64,000 bases of DNA from contig NZ_JAIWYX010000006.1 of the NCBI RefSeq assembly GCF_020251205.1, positions 124,001 through 188,000 on the forward strand, given 5' to 3'. The notes beneath the pieces were generated by a model. The model ran no database searches and had not been told where the DNA came from. It saw only the letters and a list, made by a program, of their open reading frames with translations. Shown here one piece after another: positions 1-9,447 of the stretch; within the stretch, counting starts at the first letter, position 1, and each line of letters opens with the position of its first letter. Made by a program: the position numbers and the translations under genes. The stretch comes from Arthrobacter sp. M4. GTDB lineage: Bacteria > Actinomycetota > Actinomycetes > Actinomycetales > Micrococcaceae.

Positions 1-1
1 G

Positions 2-895
2 AACGGCACCGTCATCAATGTGAATCTGGCCAAGGCGGTAACGGTCACCCTTGACGGCGCCCGCCGCACGGTCAACACCAACGCCCCCGACGTCGGCGGG
101 CTGGTCTCCGAGCTCGGCGTCGCCAGCGCCTCCGCTGTCTCGGAACCGAAGGAATCCCAACTGGCTGTATCAGGATCCTCGCTGACCATCTCCACGCCCA
201 AGACTGTCAGCCTGGTGGCTGACGGGAAGAGCTCCTCAAAGACCACGACGGCGGCGGACGTCGCCTCGGTCCTTCGGGAAGCCGGAGTCGCCCTCGGCGC
301 GAACGACCGGGTTTCGCAGCCTGGCACCGCTCCCGTGGTCAACAACATGGTCATCAAGGTCTCCCGCGTGGACACCAGCAAGACCGACTCAGTCACCGAG
401 AACATTCCGTTCGAGACGGTCAGCGCCGAATCCGCCGACCTCTTCAAGGGCGAGAAGAAGGTCACCCAGGCCGGTGTGCTCGGCAAGGTGGACAAAACCT
501 TCAAGCTGGTACTCGTGGACGGCCGCGAAGCCTCCCGCACCCTCGCCTCCCAGAACGTGACGGCCCAGCCTGTCGAAGAGAAGGTCCTGGTGGGCACCAA
601 AGCCAAGCCGGAACCAGCGGCCAACACCGGCGCTGCTGCCCCCGCCATGATGAACGAGGCCATGTGGGACAAGATCGCGCAGTGTGAATCAAGCGGCAAC
701 TGGGCAGCCAACACCGGAAACGGCTACTACGGTGGCCTGCAGTTCGACATCCAGACCTGGCTCGGCTCCGGCGGCGGAAGCTACGCCCCCAGAGCTGACC
801 TCGCCAGCAAGGCCCAGCAGATCGACATCGCCAACCGCGTCTACGCCCAGCGCGGCCTCCAGCCGTGGGGCTGCGGCTGGGCAGCGTCCCGCTAG
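2..895 (+). CDS. rpfB: Resuscitation-promoting factor RpfB-like, 5' end outside window
   Basis: Secreted cell-wall muralytic enzyme that cleaves peptidoglycan and promotes regrowth from dormancy. The reading frame is open to the left edge, so the signal peptide and start lie outside; an internal ATG at 20 is not the start. Visible parts, numbered from that ATG, are the end of the DUF348 repeats (to about residue 115), a G5 domain (about 120-195) and the lysozyme-like Rpf domain (about 214-291). The Rpf domain contains QCESSGNW, whose Glu is the expected catalytic residue, and ends in GLQPWGCGW, the usual Rpf ending. DUF348-G5-Rpf is the RpfB architecture. It sits just upstream of rsmA and ispE, the common actinobacterial order. 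A strong hairpin at 972-1007 follows it. Confidence 0.93.
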   Translation, partial: NGTVINVNLAKAVTVTLDGARRTVNTNAPDVGGLVSELGVASASAVSEPKESQLAVSGSSLTISTPKTVSLVADGKSSSKTTTAADVASVLREAGVALGANDRVSQPGTAPVVNNMVIKVSRVDTSKTDSVTENIPFETVSAESADLFKGEKKVTQAGVLGKVDKTFKLVLVDGREASRTLASQNVTAQPVEEKVLVGTKAKPEPAANTGAAAPAMMNEAMWDKIAQCESSGNWAANTGNGYYGGLQFDIQTWLGSGGGSYAPRADLASKAQQIDIANRVYAQRGLQPWGCGWAASR

Positions 896-971
896 TCCCG
901 CGGCATATCGCCATCCGGCGGTGTGCCGCCAACCGGGGGCGGTCCCCAACCCGCCACCATCCCCCCAATAA

Positions 972-1007
972 CAGCAGGCTCCGCCCGATTCCGGGCGGGG
1001 CCTGCTG
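972..1007 (+). terminator. Hairpin terminator after rpfB
   Basis: A 16-bp stem (left arm CAGCAGGCTCCGCCCG, right arm 992-1007, one G-T wobble) closes a 4-nt loop ATTC. No clear U-tract follows, as is common for actinobacterial intrinsic terminators. It separates rpfB from rsmA. Confidence 0.7.
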
Positions 1008-1029
1008 GCACTAGCGATACGATACCTAG

Positions 1030-1911
1030 GTGATTGAGCCGAATTCCCAGCCCTCCGCCGTCGCGCCCTTGCTGGGGGCCGCTGACATCCGCAGGCTCGC
1101 TGAGGAGATCGGCGTTCGCCCCACCAAGACCCTGGGCCAGAACTTTGTTATTGACGGCAACACGATCCGCAGGATCGTTGCAGCGGCCGAACTGGAACCC
1201 GACGAGACGGTCCTCGAGGTGGGTCCCGGGCTGGGCTCCCTGACGCTCGGGCTGATCGACGCCGCCAGGACGGTTGTCGCCGTCGAAATCGATCCAGTCC
1301 TGGCGGGAAAGCTGCCGGAAACAGTCCGCGCCTGGAGGCCTGACGCCGTCGAACGTTTCCACCTGGTGCTGTCCGACGCGATGAAGGTGACTGAGCTCCC
1401 GGTGGAACCGACGGCGCTGGTGGCCAACCTGCCCTACAACGTTGCCGTGCCCGTTGTCCTGCACCTGCTGCAGCACTTCCCGTCCATCCGCCATGGTTTG
1501 GTGATGGTCCAGGACGAGGTGGCAGACCGGCTGGCCGCGCGGCCGGGCTCCAAGATCTATGGCGTCCCCTCCGTCAAGGCAGCGTGGTACGGGACCATGC
1601 GCAAGGCCGGGGTTATCGGGATGAACGTCTTCTGGCCGGCGCCCAAGATCCATTCCGGGCTGGTCGCCTTCACGCGGGGCGAACCGCCCGCGACCACTGC
1701 CACGCGCGAACAAGTCTTTGCGGTCATCGACGCCGCCTTTGCCCAGCGCCGCAAGACGCTCCGCGCTTCCCTGGCCTCCTGGGCAGGCAGCCCGGCGGAA
1801 GCCGAACGATGCCTGGTTGCGGCCGGCGTGGACCCCCGAGCACGCGGCGAAGTGCTGGATATCGACGCCTATATCCGCATTGCCGAGGCCCGTCATCTGC
1901 CCGCGGACTGA
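1030..1911 (+). CDS. rsmA: 16S rRNA dimethyladenosine transferase RsmA (KsgA)
   Basis: Uses S-adenosylmethionine to dimethylate two adjacent adenines in the 3' terminal hairpin of 16S rRNA during 30S assembly. The 293-residue product has KTLGQNF near residue 35, the SAM motif [10 protein letters not shown] near 64-73 and NLPYNV near 134, the NLPY catalytic/adenine-binding motif of this family. The start is GTG; no strong ribosome-binding site precedes it, so a slightly different start is possible. ispE follows 81 bp downstream, the usual rsmA-ispE order in actinobacteria. Confidence 0.96.
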   Translation: MIEPNSQPSAVAPLLGAADIRRLAEEIGVRPTKTLGQNFVIDGNTIRRIVAAAELEPDETVLEVGPGLGSLTLGLIDAARTVVAVEIDPVLAGKLPETVRAWRPDAVERFHLVLSDAMKVTELPVEPTALVANLPYNVAVPVVLHLLQHFPSIRHGLVMVQDEVADRLAARPGSKIYGVPSVKAAWYGTMRKAGVIGMNVFWPAPKIHSGLVAFTRGEPPATTATREQVFAVIDAAFAQRRKTLRASLASWAGSPAEAERCLVAAGVDPRARGEVLDIDAYIRIAEARHLPAD

Positions 1912-1992
1912 CGCCAAAACACGCCGCAGCGGCCGCGAAAACCTGGCCGGTGCGTCTTGGAGCCCGGCCACAGCATGCAATAGCTTGGTCGC

Positions 1993-2955
1993 ATGAGCGC
2001 AGTGAAAGGGCGATTCGCCGCCAGGACCGTGAAAGTCAAGGCACCGGGCAAGGTCAACGTCTCACTGAACGTGGGGCCCCTGCGCACAGACGGCTACCAT
2101 TCCGTCGCCAGCGTCTACCTCGCTGTCTCCCTCTATGAGGAGGTCAGCGCCACCAGCAGGCCGGGTGGGGACATCACTGTGTCCATCAGCCCGGACAGCA
2201 CCCTGGACCTGGACGGCGTCGATATCCCGCTGGACAGCAGCAACCTCGCCTACCGGGCGGCGGCGATCATGGCGGACGTGTCCGAGCACAGCACCGGCGT
2301 ACACCTCGAGATCACCAAACGCGTGCCGGTTGCTGGCGGAATGGGCGGAGGCTCGGCGGATGCTGCTGCCACCCTCCTGGCCTGCGACGCTCTGTGGAAC
2401 AGCGGGCTGAGCCGCGAGGAGCTTGCGCATCTGGCCGCCGAATTGGGCGCCGACGTGCCGTTCTCCCTGCTGGGTGGGGCCGCAGTGGGACTTGGCGTTG
2501 GTGACCAGCTGTCTCCGGCCCTGGCGAAAGCGCAGATGGACTGGGTGCTGGTTTGCGCCGACTACGGGCTGTCTACGCCTGAGGTGTTCAAGACACTCGA
2601 CCGCTTGCGTGACGCCGAGGGACTGGACGTGCCCGAACCCATCGAAGTCGACCCGAAGATCCTTCAGGCGCTGCGCGGGGGAGATTCGGAAGGGCTCAGC
2701 CGCCTGTTGGTCAACGACCTGCAACGCGCCTCCATTGACCTTGCCCCGCAGCTCAAGGACACCATCGGACTCGGTGAAGCCGCCGGTGCGCTCGCCGGTA
2801 TTGTGTCCGGCTCCGGCCCCACCGTGGCCCTCCTGGCCCGGGACGGTGACGCCGCCGAGGTTCTGGCCGACAAGCTGCGCCACCAAGGCCACCAGGCGCT
2901 GGCCGTGCATGGCCCCGTGCCAGGGGCACGGATCATCTCCGATACGCTCCTGTAG
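1993..2955 (+). CDS. ispE: 4-diphosphocytidyl-2-C-methyl-D-erythritol kinase
   Basis: GHMP-family kinase of the MEP pathway; phosphorylates the 2-hydroxyl of CDP-ME on the way to IPP and DMAPP. The N-terminus has APGKVNVSLNVG followed by DGYHSV, the substrate-binding strand. The ATP-binding GHMP motif VPVAGGMGGGSADAA lies near residues 111-125, and SGSGPTVALLA near 276 is the third GHMP motif. Length (320 residues) is normal. ATG start with AGTGAAAGG-like sequence only inside the gene, so the start rests on homology and spacing. Confidence 0.96.
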   Translation: MSAVKGRFAARTVKVKAPGKVNVSLNVGPLRTDGYHSVASVYLAVSLYEEVSATSRPGGDITVSISPDSTLDLDGVDIPLDSSNLAYRAAAIMADVSEHSTGVHLEITKRVPVAGGMGGGSADAAATLLACDALWNSGLSREELAHLAAELGADVPFSLLGGAAVGLGVGDQLSPALAKAQMDWVLVCADYGLSTPEVFKTLDRLRDAEGLDVPEPIEVDPKILQALRGGDSEGLSRLLVNDLQRASIDLAPQLKDTIGLGEAAGALAGIVSGSGPTVALLARDGDAAEVLADKLRHQGHQALAVHGPVPGARIISDTLL

Positions 2956-2991
2956 TACCTCTGGCAGTTCCGCATCAGAAAGTAGTACCCA

Positions 2992-4863
2992 TTGGCCCAC
3001 CTGCTCGGCGGCGAAAACCTCTCCGTCACGTTCGCAACCCGCACCATCCTCGACGGCGTCACTCTCGGTTTGGAGGACGGCGATCGGATTGGCATGGTCG
3101 GCAGGAACGGTGACGGAAAGTCCACGCTGATGCGCCTGCTGGCACAGCGAACCACGCCGGATTCCGGCCGGGTCACCAAGCGCGGCGACGTCAACATCGG
3201 TTACCTTGACCAGTCGGACGTGCTCGACGCCGACCTGACGGTTGGGACCGCGATCGTGGGGGACCGGGCGGAGCACGAGTGGGCCGCCAACCCCAAGATC
3301 CGCGAAATCATGGGCGGCCTGGTGGGCGACGTCGATTGGCACGCCAACGTACATGCCCTGTCCGGCGGCCAGAAGCGGCGCGTCGCGCTGGCGAAGCTCC
3401 TTATTGAGGACCACGACGTCATCATGCTGGACGAGCCCACCAACCACCTCGACGTCGAAGGCGTCGCCTGGCTGGCCAGGCACCTCAAGACCCGCTGGCG
3501 CCCCAACCAGGGCGCATTCCTGGTGGTGACGCACGACCGTTGGTTCCTGGACGAAGTCTGCAACCGCACCTGGGAAGTCCACGACGCCATCGTGGACCCG
3601 TTCGACGGCGGTTACGCGGCCTACGTGCTGGCCCGCGCCGAACGCGACCGGATGGCGGCCGTCGTCGAGGGCAAGCGGCAGCAGCTGGTGAAGAAGGAAC
3701 TCGCGTGGCTGCGGCGCGGCGCGCCGGCCCGGACGTCCAAGCCGAAGTTCCGCATCGAGGCGGCCAACGAAATCATCGCGGACGTCCCGGACCCCCGTGA
3801 CACAGTGGCGCTCACCAAGATGGCTACTGCGCGCCTCGGCAAGGACGTGCTGGACCTGGAGAACGTGTCGCTTGAATTCGACGGCGGCACCGGCGACGGC
3901 GCTGGCGGAAAACTGTTCAGCAACATCACCCTGCGCTTGGCACCCGGTGAGCGCCTGGGCCTTGTGGGCGTCAACGGCGCCGGCAAGTCCACGCTCCTGC
4001 GGCTGCTCAACGGCGACATCGCGCCCAGTTCCGGCCGGCTCAAGCGCGGCAAGACCGTAGTCACCGCCGTGCTGTCCCAGGACGTGAAGGAACTCGACGA
4101 GGTTTCCGACATGCGGGTTGTTGAGGTCATTGAGCGGGAGAAGCGTTCGTTCTCAGTCGGCGGCCGCGAGTTCACCGCCGGGCAGCTGGTGGAGCAGCTC
4201 GGGTTCACCAAGCAGAAGCAGTGGACACCGGTCAGGGACCTCTCCGGTGGTGAACGCCGGCGCCTGCAGCTCCTCCGGCTACTGGTGGGAGAACCCAACG
4301 TCCTGATGCTTGACGAGCCCACCAACGACCTCGACACGGATACCCTGGCCGCCGTCGAAGACGTCCTGGACGGCTGGCCCGGCACGCTGGTGGTGGTCAG
4401 CCACGACCGCTACCTGCTGGAACGCGTCACGGATCACCAAATGGCCCTCCTGGGTGACGGCAAGCTGCGCGGACTGCCCGGCGGCGTCGACCAATACCTC
4501 GAACTCCGCGAAGCCGCGCTGGCGGCAGGAACGGTGTCAGCCGGCGTCGTCGGCGGAGCGGGAAGCCCGACGGCGGCAGGCGGCCCTGCGGCAACGGGGT
4601 CCGTGGCGGCGGGCTCAGGCGCGGCTTCAGGAGCCAGCGAGGCCGAAAAGCGCGACGCCAGGAAGAACCTCAACCGGATCGACCGCCAACTCGGCAAGCT
4701 CGCGCAGCAGGAAGAGAAGATCCACGCAGACATGGCCGCCAAGAGCGAGTCCGGCGACTTCGACGCGCTGGGAGAACTGAACACGAAGCTCAGGGATTTG
4801 CTCGACGAAAAGGAAGCCCTGGAACTCGAATGGCTCGAGGCGGCGGAGATCGTCGGCGAATAG
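2992..4863 (+). CDS. ABC-F family ATP-binding protein
   Basis: Soluble tandem-ATPase ABC-F protein; members act on the ribosome (translation factor or antibiotic protection) rather than in transport. Two nucleotide-binding domains are visible: Walker A GRNGDGKST near residue 37, signature LSGGQKRR near 123 and Walker B MLDEPTNHLD near 145; then Walker A GVNGAGKST near 327, LSGGERRR near 418 and MLDEPTNDLD near 438. The inter-domain linker is at about 215-265. An Ala/Gly-rich spacer (about 505-545) leads to a charged C-terminal coiled coil (about 547-623). There are no membrane segments. TTG start. It is the usual gene after ispE in Micrococcaceae-type genomes. Which ABC-F subfamily it belongs to cannot be told from motifs alone. 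Confidence 0.93.
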   Translation: MAHLLGGENLSVTFATRTILDGVTLGLEDGDRIGMVGRNGDGKSTLMRLLAQRTTPDSGRVTKRGDVNIGYLDQSDVLDADLTVGTAIVGDRAEHEWAANPKIREIMGGLVGDVDWHANVHALSGGQKRRVALAKLLIEDHDVIMLDEPTNHLDVEGVAWLARHLKTRWRPNQGAFLVVTHDRWFLDEVCNRTWEVHDAIVDPFDGGYAAYVLARAERDRMAAVVEGKRQQLVKKELAWLRRGAPARTSKPKFRIEAANEIIADVPDPRDTVALTKMATARLGKDVLDLENVSLEFDGGTGDGAGGKLFSNITLRLAPGERLGLVGVNGAGKSTLLRLLNGDIAPSSGRLKRGKTVVTAVLSQDVKELDEVSDMRVVEVIEREKRSFSVGGREFTAGQLVEQLGFTKQKQWTPVRDLSGGERRRLQLLRLLVGEPNVLMLDEPTNDLDTDTLAAVEDVLDGWPGTLVVVSHDRYLLERVTDHQMALLGDGKLRGLPGGVDQYLELREAALAAGTVSAGVVGGAGSPTAAGGPAATGSVAAGSGAASGASEAEKRDARKNLNRIDRQLGKLAQQEEKIHADMAAKSESGDFDALGELNTKLRDLLDEKEALELEWLEAAEIVGE

Positions 4864-4997
4864 CCCGCCGACTTGGCATTTGATGCCCATGTTCGGCGCC
4901 CGCACCCGCGTCAATTGCCATCTCGCGAGCGGAAGTGGGCCGCACGTCGCTCAGCGACCGGAGGCCGCCACCCCGGGTAGACAGCCACAGGCGACAG

Positions 4998-5696
4998 CTA
5001 CTGGTCCCGCAGCTCCGGCTCCTTCTGCAGCCCGGTCAGGCCGTTCCAGGCGAGGTTCACGAGGTGTGCGGCCACCACTCGCTTGTCGGGTGCCCGGTTG
5101 TCCACCCACCATTGGCCTGTCATGGCCACCATGCCCACCAGCATCTGAGCGTACATTGCACCGTCGTCGGCGCTGAAGCCGCGTCGGGAGAACTCGTCGG
5201 AGAGGATGTGCTCCACCCTGGCTGTGACGTGCGACAAGAGGGTGGCGAAGGCGCCCTCCGGCTGTGACGGTGGTGAGTCGCGGACGAGGATGCGGAAGCC
5301 GTCGGTGCGGTCTTCGATGTACCCCAGCAGAGCCAGGGCCGCGCGTTCCACGAGGACGCGCGGTTTGGCTTCTTCTGCGAGCGAGTTGTTGATGGCGTCC
5401 AGCAGGATCCGGAATTCCGATTCAACGACTTGGCGGTACAGCCCTTCTTTTGAACCGAAGTGTTCGTAGATGACGGGTTTGGAAACACCAGCGGCCGCGG
5501 CGACTTCTTCGATGGTGGTGCCGTCGAGTCCTTTGGCGGCGAAGAGGCCGCGTCCGATTCCCACGAGTTGGAGGCGGCGCTGCGGCCCGGTCATCCTGGC
5601 TCGGACTGCCGCCGCGGGTGGCCGGGACGCCGTCGTTGTGCCGTGGTTCCCGTCCGCAGGTCCTGTGCTGTTCCTCACCCGTCCATCATGCCGCAT
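4998..5696 (-). CDS. TetR/AcrR family transcriptional regulator
   Basis: DNA-binding repressor-type regulator. The helix-turn-helix is clear: GTTIEEVAAAAGVSKPVIYE followed by HFGSKEGLY, the standard TetR recognition region; the rest is a helical ligand/dimer domain of about 150 residues. The frame is open upstream to 5765, but the extra N-terminus is low-complexity, so the ATG at 5696 (MRHDG) is used; an ATG at 5594 is also possible. It converges with the ABC-F gene and its 5' side faces the tRNA-Gln gene. The inducing ligand and targets cannot be read from the sequence. Confidence 0.85.
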   Translation of the reverse strand: MRHDGRVRNSTGPADGNHGTTTASRPPAAAVRARMTGPQRRLQLVGIGRGLFAAKGLDGTTIEEVAAAAGVSKPVIYEHFGSKEGLYRQVVESEFRILLDAINNSLAEEAKPRVLVERAALALLGYIEDRTDGFRILVRDSPPSQPEGAFATLLSHVTARVEHILSDEFSRRGFSADDGAMYAQMLVGMVAMTGQWWVDNRAPDKRVVAAHLVNLAWNGLTGLQKEPELRDQ

Positions 5697-5764
5697 GGGC
5701 GCTTTCCCGGTGGTGAGCCGGGGCGCCGGCGTTCCGAGTACGCAAACGCCGCGGGCACGTGGCA

Positions 5765-5799
5765 AACTAGTTACTTGTGTGTGCGTCCCGCCTGCGGGA
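5765..5799. promoter_or_regulatory. Palindromes between TetR gene and tRNA-Gln
   Basis: Two perfect inverted repeats lie in the divergent region: AACTAGTT (5765-5772) and TCCCGCCTGCGGGA (5786-5799, 6-bp arms, 2-nt centre). TetR proteins often autoregulate from short palindromes in such positions, so one may be an operator; this is inference only. Confidence 0.3.
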
Positions 5800-5832
5800 A
5801 CGGCGGTGTTTTCCGCCGTGGAGCACGCACGG

Positions 5833-5904
5833 TCCGCCCTTGTGTAATGGCAGCACGCCGGCCTTTGGAGCCGTGCAGTCTAGGTTCGAATCCTAGGGGC
5901 GGAA
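5833..5904 (+). tRNA. tRNA-Gln (anticodon TTG)
   Basis: A full cloverleaf can be drawn: acceptor TCCGCCC pairs with GGGCGGA; D stem GTGT/GCAC; anticodon stem CCGGC/GCCGT (end pair imperfect) around loop CTTTGGA, which puts TTG at positions 34-36; T stem CTAGG/CCTAG with loop TTCGAAT; discriminator A. The 3' CCA is not encoded. A small GGCACC/GGTGCC hairpin at 5912-5927 follows. Confidence 0.95.
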
Positions 5905-5911
5905 CGGTTGG

Positions 5912-5927
5912 GGCACCTGCCGGTGCC
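5912..5927 (+). terminator. Possible terminator hairpin after tRNA-Gln
   Basis: GGCACC-TGCC-GGTGCC forms a 6-bp stem and 4-nt loop a few bases past the tRNA 3' end. There is no U-tract, so function as a terminator is tentative. Confidence 0.35.
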
Positions 5928-6029
5928 TCGCCTGCGCACCGGATAGGGCGCGAACGGCGTCAAGTAGGATGAATCAGATGCCGAAGCCGGGCTTCGTTCC
6001 CGGGAAAACCGAGCAAGGAGAGCCCGTAC

Positions 6030-7535
6030 GTGAGCCCCGCCCCCACCGGTCCAGCCGCCGTCGTCGTTCTGGCAGCAGGCGCCGGTACGCGCATGAAATC
6101 CCGTACCCCTAAGATCCTCCACGAAATCGGCGGTCTTTCCATGGTTGGGCACGCCCTGCGTGCCGCCCGGTCCCTCCAGCCACAGCGGCTGGCGATTGTG
6201 GTCCGGCATGAGCGCGACCTGGTTGAAGGCCATGTCTCCGCCCTGGACCCTGAAGCGCTGATCATTGACCAGGACGACATCCCCGGCACGGGTCGCGCGG
6301 TTGAGGCCGCCATCGAGGCCTTGGACGCCGAGGCTGAACTTGCCGGCACTGTGGTTGTGACCTACGGCGACGTTCCGCTGCTCACCGGCGAACTGCTTGG
6401 GGAACTGGTCAGTATCCACGAATCACAGGGCAACGCCGTTACCGTGCTGACTGCCGTCCTGGACGACGCCACCGGTTACGGCCGCATTCTCCGCGCTGCA
6501 GACGGCACGGTGGCCGGTATCCGTGAGCACAAGGACGCCTCGGAGGAAGAGCGCGCCATCCGGGAAATCAACTCCGGCATCTACGCTTTCGACGCCGCCG
6601 CGCTGCGCTCGGCCCTCGCCCACATCACCACTGACAATGCGCAGGGCGAGAAATATCTCACAGATGTGCTCGGCCTTGCCCGCGACGCCGGGGGCCGGGT
6701 AGCTGCACTGCCCACCGAGGACCGGTGGCAGGTTGAGGGCGCGAACGACCGCGTACAGCTTGCGGCGCTGGGCGCGGAGCACAATCGCCGGATCGTCGAG
6801 GCCTGGATGCGCGCAGGTGTCACGGTGGTGGATCCGTCCACCACCTGGATCGACTCCACGGTCACCCTCGACGAAGACGTCCGGATCCTGCCGAACACCC
6901 AACTTCACGGCAGCACCACCGTGGCGCGTGACGCCGTCGTTGGTCCTGACACGACGCTCACCGACGTGACGGTGGGTGAAGGCGCCACGGTGGTCCGCAC
7001 CCACGGCTCCGGCTCCGTCATCGGCCCGAAGGCCAACGTGGGACCGTTCACGTATCTGCGTCCTGGCACCGTCCTGGGTGAGAAGGGCAAGATCGGCGCG
7101 TTCTACGAAACAAAGAACGTCACGATAGGCCGCGGTTCCAAGCTGTCCCACCTCGGCTACGCCGGGGATGCCGAGATCGGCGAGGACACGAACATCGGCT
7201 GCGGCAACATTACGGCCAACTACGACGGCGAGAAGAAGCACCGCACGGTGATTGGTTCGGGTGTGCGCACAGGGTCAAATACTGTTTTCGTCGCCCCGGT
7301 GAGCGTTGGCGATGGTGCATACAGCGGCGCCGGTGCGGTCATCCGCAAAGACGTTCCGCCCGGAGCCCTGGCCTTGAGCCTGGCCAGCCAGCGCAACGCC
7401 GAAGGCTGGGTCCTCACCCACCGCGCCGGCACGGAATCCGCCCGACGTGCGCAGGCAGCGCTGGATGCCCGCGAAGCTGCTCCCCAGAACCCCTCCAACA
7501 CTCCGGCTATCACAGAAGAAGGCATACAGGCATGA
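6030..7535 (+). CDS. glmU: Bifunctional UDP-GlcNAc pyrophosphorylase / GlcN-1-P acetyltransferase
   Basis: Makes UDP-N-acetylglucosamine from glucosamine-1-phosphate, acetyl-CoA and UTP, for peptidoglycan and other glycans. The N-terminal uridylyltransferase domain opens with VVLAAGAGTRMKSRTPK near residues 11-27. The C-terminal left-handed beta-helix acetyltransferase domain (about 255-460) carries hexapeptide repeats and GNITANYDG, the acetyl-CoA site region. The start is GTG with AAGGAGAG upstream. Its stop overlaps the prs start by 4 bp (ATGA), so the two are translationally coupled, the common actinobacterial arrangement. Its product also feeds the polysaccharide genes downstream. Confidence 0.97.
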   Translation: MSPAPTGPAAVVVLAAGAGTRMKSRTPKILHEIGGLSMVGHALRAARSLQPQRLAIVVRHERDLVEGHVSALDPEALIIDQDDIPGTGRAVEAAIEALDAEAELAGTVVVTYGDVPLLTGELLGELVSIHESQGNAVTVLTAVLDDATGYGRILRAADGTVAGIREHKDASEEERAIREINSGIYAFDAAALRSALAHITTDNAQGEKYLTDVLGLARDAGGRVAALPTEDRWQVEGANDRVQLAALGAEHNRRIVEAWMRAGVTVVDPSTTWIDSTVTLDEDVRILPNTQLHGSTTVARDAVVGPDTTLTDVTVGEGATVVRTHGSGSVIGPKANVGPFTYLRPGTVLGEKGKIGAFYETKNVTIGRGSKLSHLGYAGDAEIGEDTNIGCGNITANYDGEKKHRTVIGSGVRTGSNTVFVAPVSVGDGAYSGAGAVIRKDVPPGALALSLASQRNAEGWVLTHRAGTESARRAQAALDAREAAPQNPSNTPAITEEGIQA

Positions 7536-8512
7536 GCGAAATTACGGCACACGGCGAGAAGAAACTGGTCCTCGCCGCCGGACGGGCGCACCCCGAGCTG
7601 GCGCAGGAAATCGCCAAAGAGCTGGAAACTGAGCTCCTGCCGATCGATGCCTACGACTTCGCCAACGGCGAGATCTACGTGCGCTCAGCGGAGAGTGTCC
7701 GTGGCACCGACGCTTTTGTGATCCAGGCCCACCCGGCCCCGTTGAACAACTGGCTTATGGAGCAGCTGATCATGATCGATTCGCTCAAGCGGGCCTCTGC
7801 CAAGCGAATCACCGTGGTTTCCCCGTTCTACCCGTACTCCCGCCAGGACAAGAAGGGCCGTGGGCGCGAGCCGATTTCCGCCCGACTCGTTGCCGACCTG
7901 TACAAGACCGCCGGCGCGGACCGCATTATGTCCGTGGACCTGCACACCGCCCAGATCCAGGGCTTCTTTGACGGCCCCGTGGACCACCTCATGGCAATCC
8001 CACTCCTGGCCGACTACATCCGCACCAAGGTGGAGGCGGACAACATCACCGTGGTCTCCCCGGACACCGGCCGCGTGCGTGTTGCGGAGCAGTGGGCTGA
8101 GCGCCTGGGCGGTGCCCCGCTGGCCTTCGTCCACAAGATGCGTGACCTCACGGTCCCCAACCAGGCGGTCTCCAAGACCGTTGTTGGCCAGATCGAGGGC
8201 CGTACCTGCGTGCTGATCGACGACATGATCGACACCGGCGGAACCATCTCCGGTGCGGTCCAGGTCTTGAAGAACGCGGGCGCCAAGGACGTCATTATCG
8301 CCTGCACCCACGCGGTGTTCTCCGAGCCGGCAGCCCAGCGCCTTGCTGAATCCGGCGCCCGTGAGGTGGTAGTCACCAACACCCTGCCGATTCCGGCGGA
8401 GAAGCGCTTCCCGCAGTTGACGGTGCTGTCCATCGCACCGCTGATCGCGCGCGCTATCCGTGAAGTGTTCGACGACGGTTCGGTCACCAGCCTGTTCGAC
8501 GGAAAGGCCTAG
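7532..8512 (+). CDS. prs: Ribose-phosphate pyrophosphokinase
   Basis: Makes PRPP from ribose-5-phosphate and ATP for purine, pyrimidine, NAD, His and Trp synthesis. The 326-residue protein has PYSRQDKKGRGREPIS (flexible/ATP region), the signature DLHTAQIQGFFDGPVDH near residue 135 and the PRPP loop VLIDDMIDTGGTISGA near 226-241. It starts inside the glmU stop (ATGA overlap). Confidence 0.97.
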   Translation: MSEITAHGEKKLVLAAGRAHPELAQEIAKELETELLPIDAYDFANGEIYVRSAESVRGTDAFVIQAHPAPLNNWLMEQLIMIDSLKRASAKRITVVSPFYPYSRQDKKGRGREPISARLVADLYKTAGADRIMSVDLHTAQIQGFFDGPVDHLMAIPLLADYIRTKVEADNITVVSPDTGRVRVAEQWAERLGGAPLAFVHKMRDLTVPNQAVSKTVVGQIEGRTCVLIDDMIDTGGTISGAVQVLKNAGAKDVIIACTHAVFSEPAAQRLAESGAREVVVTNTLPIPAEKRFPQLTVLSIAPLIARAIREVFDDGSVTSLFDGKA

Positions 8513-8798
8513 CTGCCCCGGCCGTTTTCGGCAATGGCGGCTGCGCTGCTAAGCTTTTGGGGATACCTTGGCGAGGGAGAGCGGTTCCGGCTGGTAGTCA
8601 TCCCCATCAGTGATGCTTCAACCGGGCTGCGAGTCTCCGTTATCGACTGGGTCTGAATCTCCTTCGACGAAGGGCGCGTCCGCTGTTGAGCGGCCTGCCG
8701 CCGGGCGTGGAAGGTCACCACAGACCTCCGCCCTTGCTGATCATCCTGGCCCTGCCTTGGCGTGGCCTCGTATCGCACCAGTAATCAAGGAGTAAACA
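8513..8798 (+). other. Gene-free leader region in front of rplY
   Basis: No credible ORF is present on either strand. Two small stem-loops are visible (CCTT-CGACG-AAGG at 8661-8673 and CCGC-TGTTGA-GCGG just after) and a clear ribosome-binding site AAGGAG precedes the rplY ATG. It probably holds the rplY promoter and an untranslated leader; I could not assign -35/-10 boxes with confidence. Confidence 0.4.
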
Positions 8799-9419
8799 AT
8801 GTCTGAGCAGAAGCTCGCAGCAGAACTGCGCACCGAATTCGGCAAGGGCTACGCCCGCCGCGCCCGCACCGCTGGCCGCATCCCCGCCGTCATCTACGGC
8901 CACGGCGCAGAGCCGATCCACGTCACCCTGCCGGGCCGCGAGACCACCCTGGCTGTCCGCGTCGCCAACGCCCTGCTGTCCCTGGACATCAACGGCGAAG
9001 AGCACCTGGCCATCGTCAAGGACATCCAGCGCAACGCCCTGAAGCAGACCGTCGACCACCTCGACCTGCTGACCGTCCGCAAGGGCGAGAAGGTCACCGT
9101 TGACGTCCCTGTCCACGTGACCGGTGAAGTTGCCGCTGGCGCCGTTGCCAACCAGGAAGCCGTTACTGTTTCCGTCGAGGCCGAGGCCACCCACCTGCCC
9201 ACCGCTCTTGAGGTGGACATCGAGGGCCGCGAGGCTGGCGCCCACGTCCACGCTTCCGACGTCGTCCTGCCCAATGGCGTCACCCTTCTGACCGACGCCG
9301 ACACCCTGGTGGTTAACATCTCCGAGGCCGTTGCTGTGGCCGAGGAAGAAGCTGCTGAAGAAGGCGCCGAGGCTGCTTCTGAGGCTGCAGCTCCGGCTGA
9401 AGAAGCCGCAGCCGAGTAG
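8799..9419 (+). CDS. rplY: 50S ribosomal protein L25/general stress protein Ctc
   Basis: 5S-rRNA-binding protein of the large subunit, in its long (Ctc/TL5) form. The N-terminal L25 domain begins [20 protein letters not shown] with the RNA-binding [10 protein letters not shown] near residue 28. A C-terminal TL5-type beta domain follows (about 95-175), then an Ala/Glu-rich acidic tail (about 176-206). ATG start with AAGGAG 6-7 bases upstream. A very strong hairpin terminator lies 28 bp after the stop, so it may be its own transcript ahead of pth. Confidence 0.95.
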   Translation: MSEQKLAAELRTEFGKGYARRARTAGRIPAVIYGHGAEPIHVTLPGRETTLAVRVANALLSLDINGEEHLAIVKDIQRNALKQTVDHLDLLTVRKGEKVTVDVPVHVTGEVAAGAVANQEAVTVSVEAEATHLPTALEVDIEGREAGAHVHASDVVLPNGVTLLTDADTLVVNISEAVAVAEEEAAEEGAEAASEAAAPAEEAAAE

Positions 9420-9447
9420 CCTGTACTCGTTCCGGCATGCGCCGTGG

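Noticed and set aside
2062..3582. 506-codon reverse-strand open frame opposite ispE and the ABC-F gene
   Set aside because: Lies entirely antisense to two well-supported genes; long antisense frames are expected in high-GC DNA and the translation has no recognisable domain.
4875..4887. GGCAT-TTG-ATGCC hairpin after the ABC-F gene as terminator
   Set aside because: The stem is only 5 bp and has no U-tract; too weak to call.
8509..8778. 89-codon reverse frame in the rplY leader
   Set aside because: No ribosome-binding site, no motif, and it runs against the likely leader transcript.
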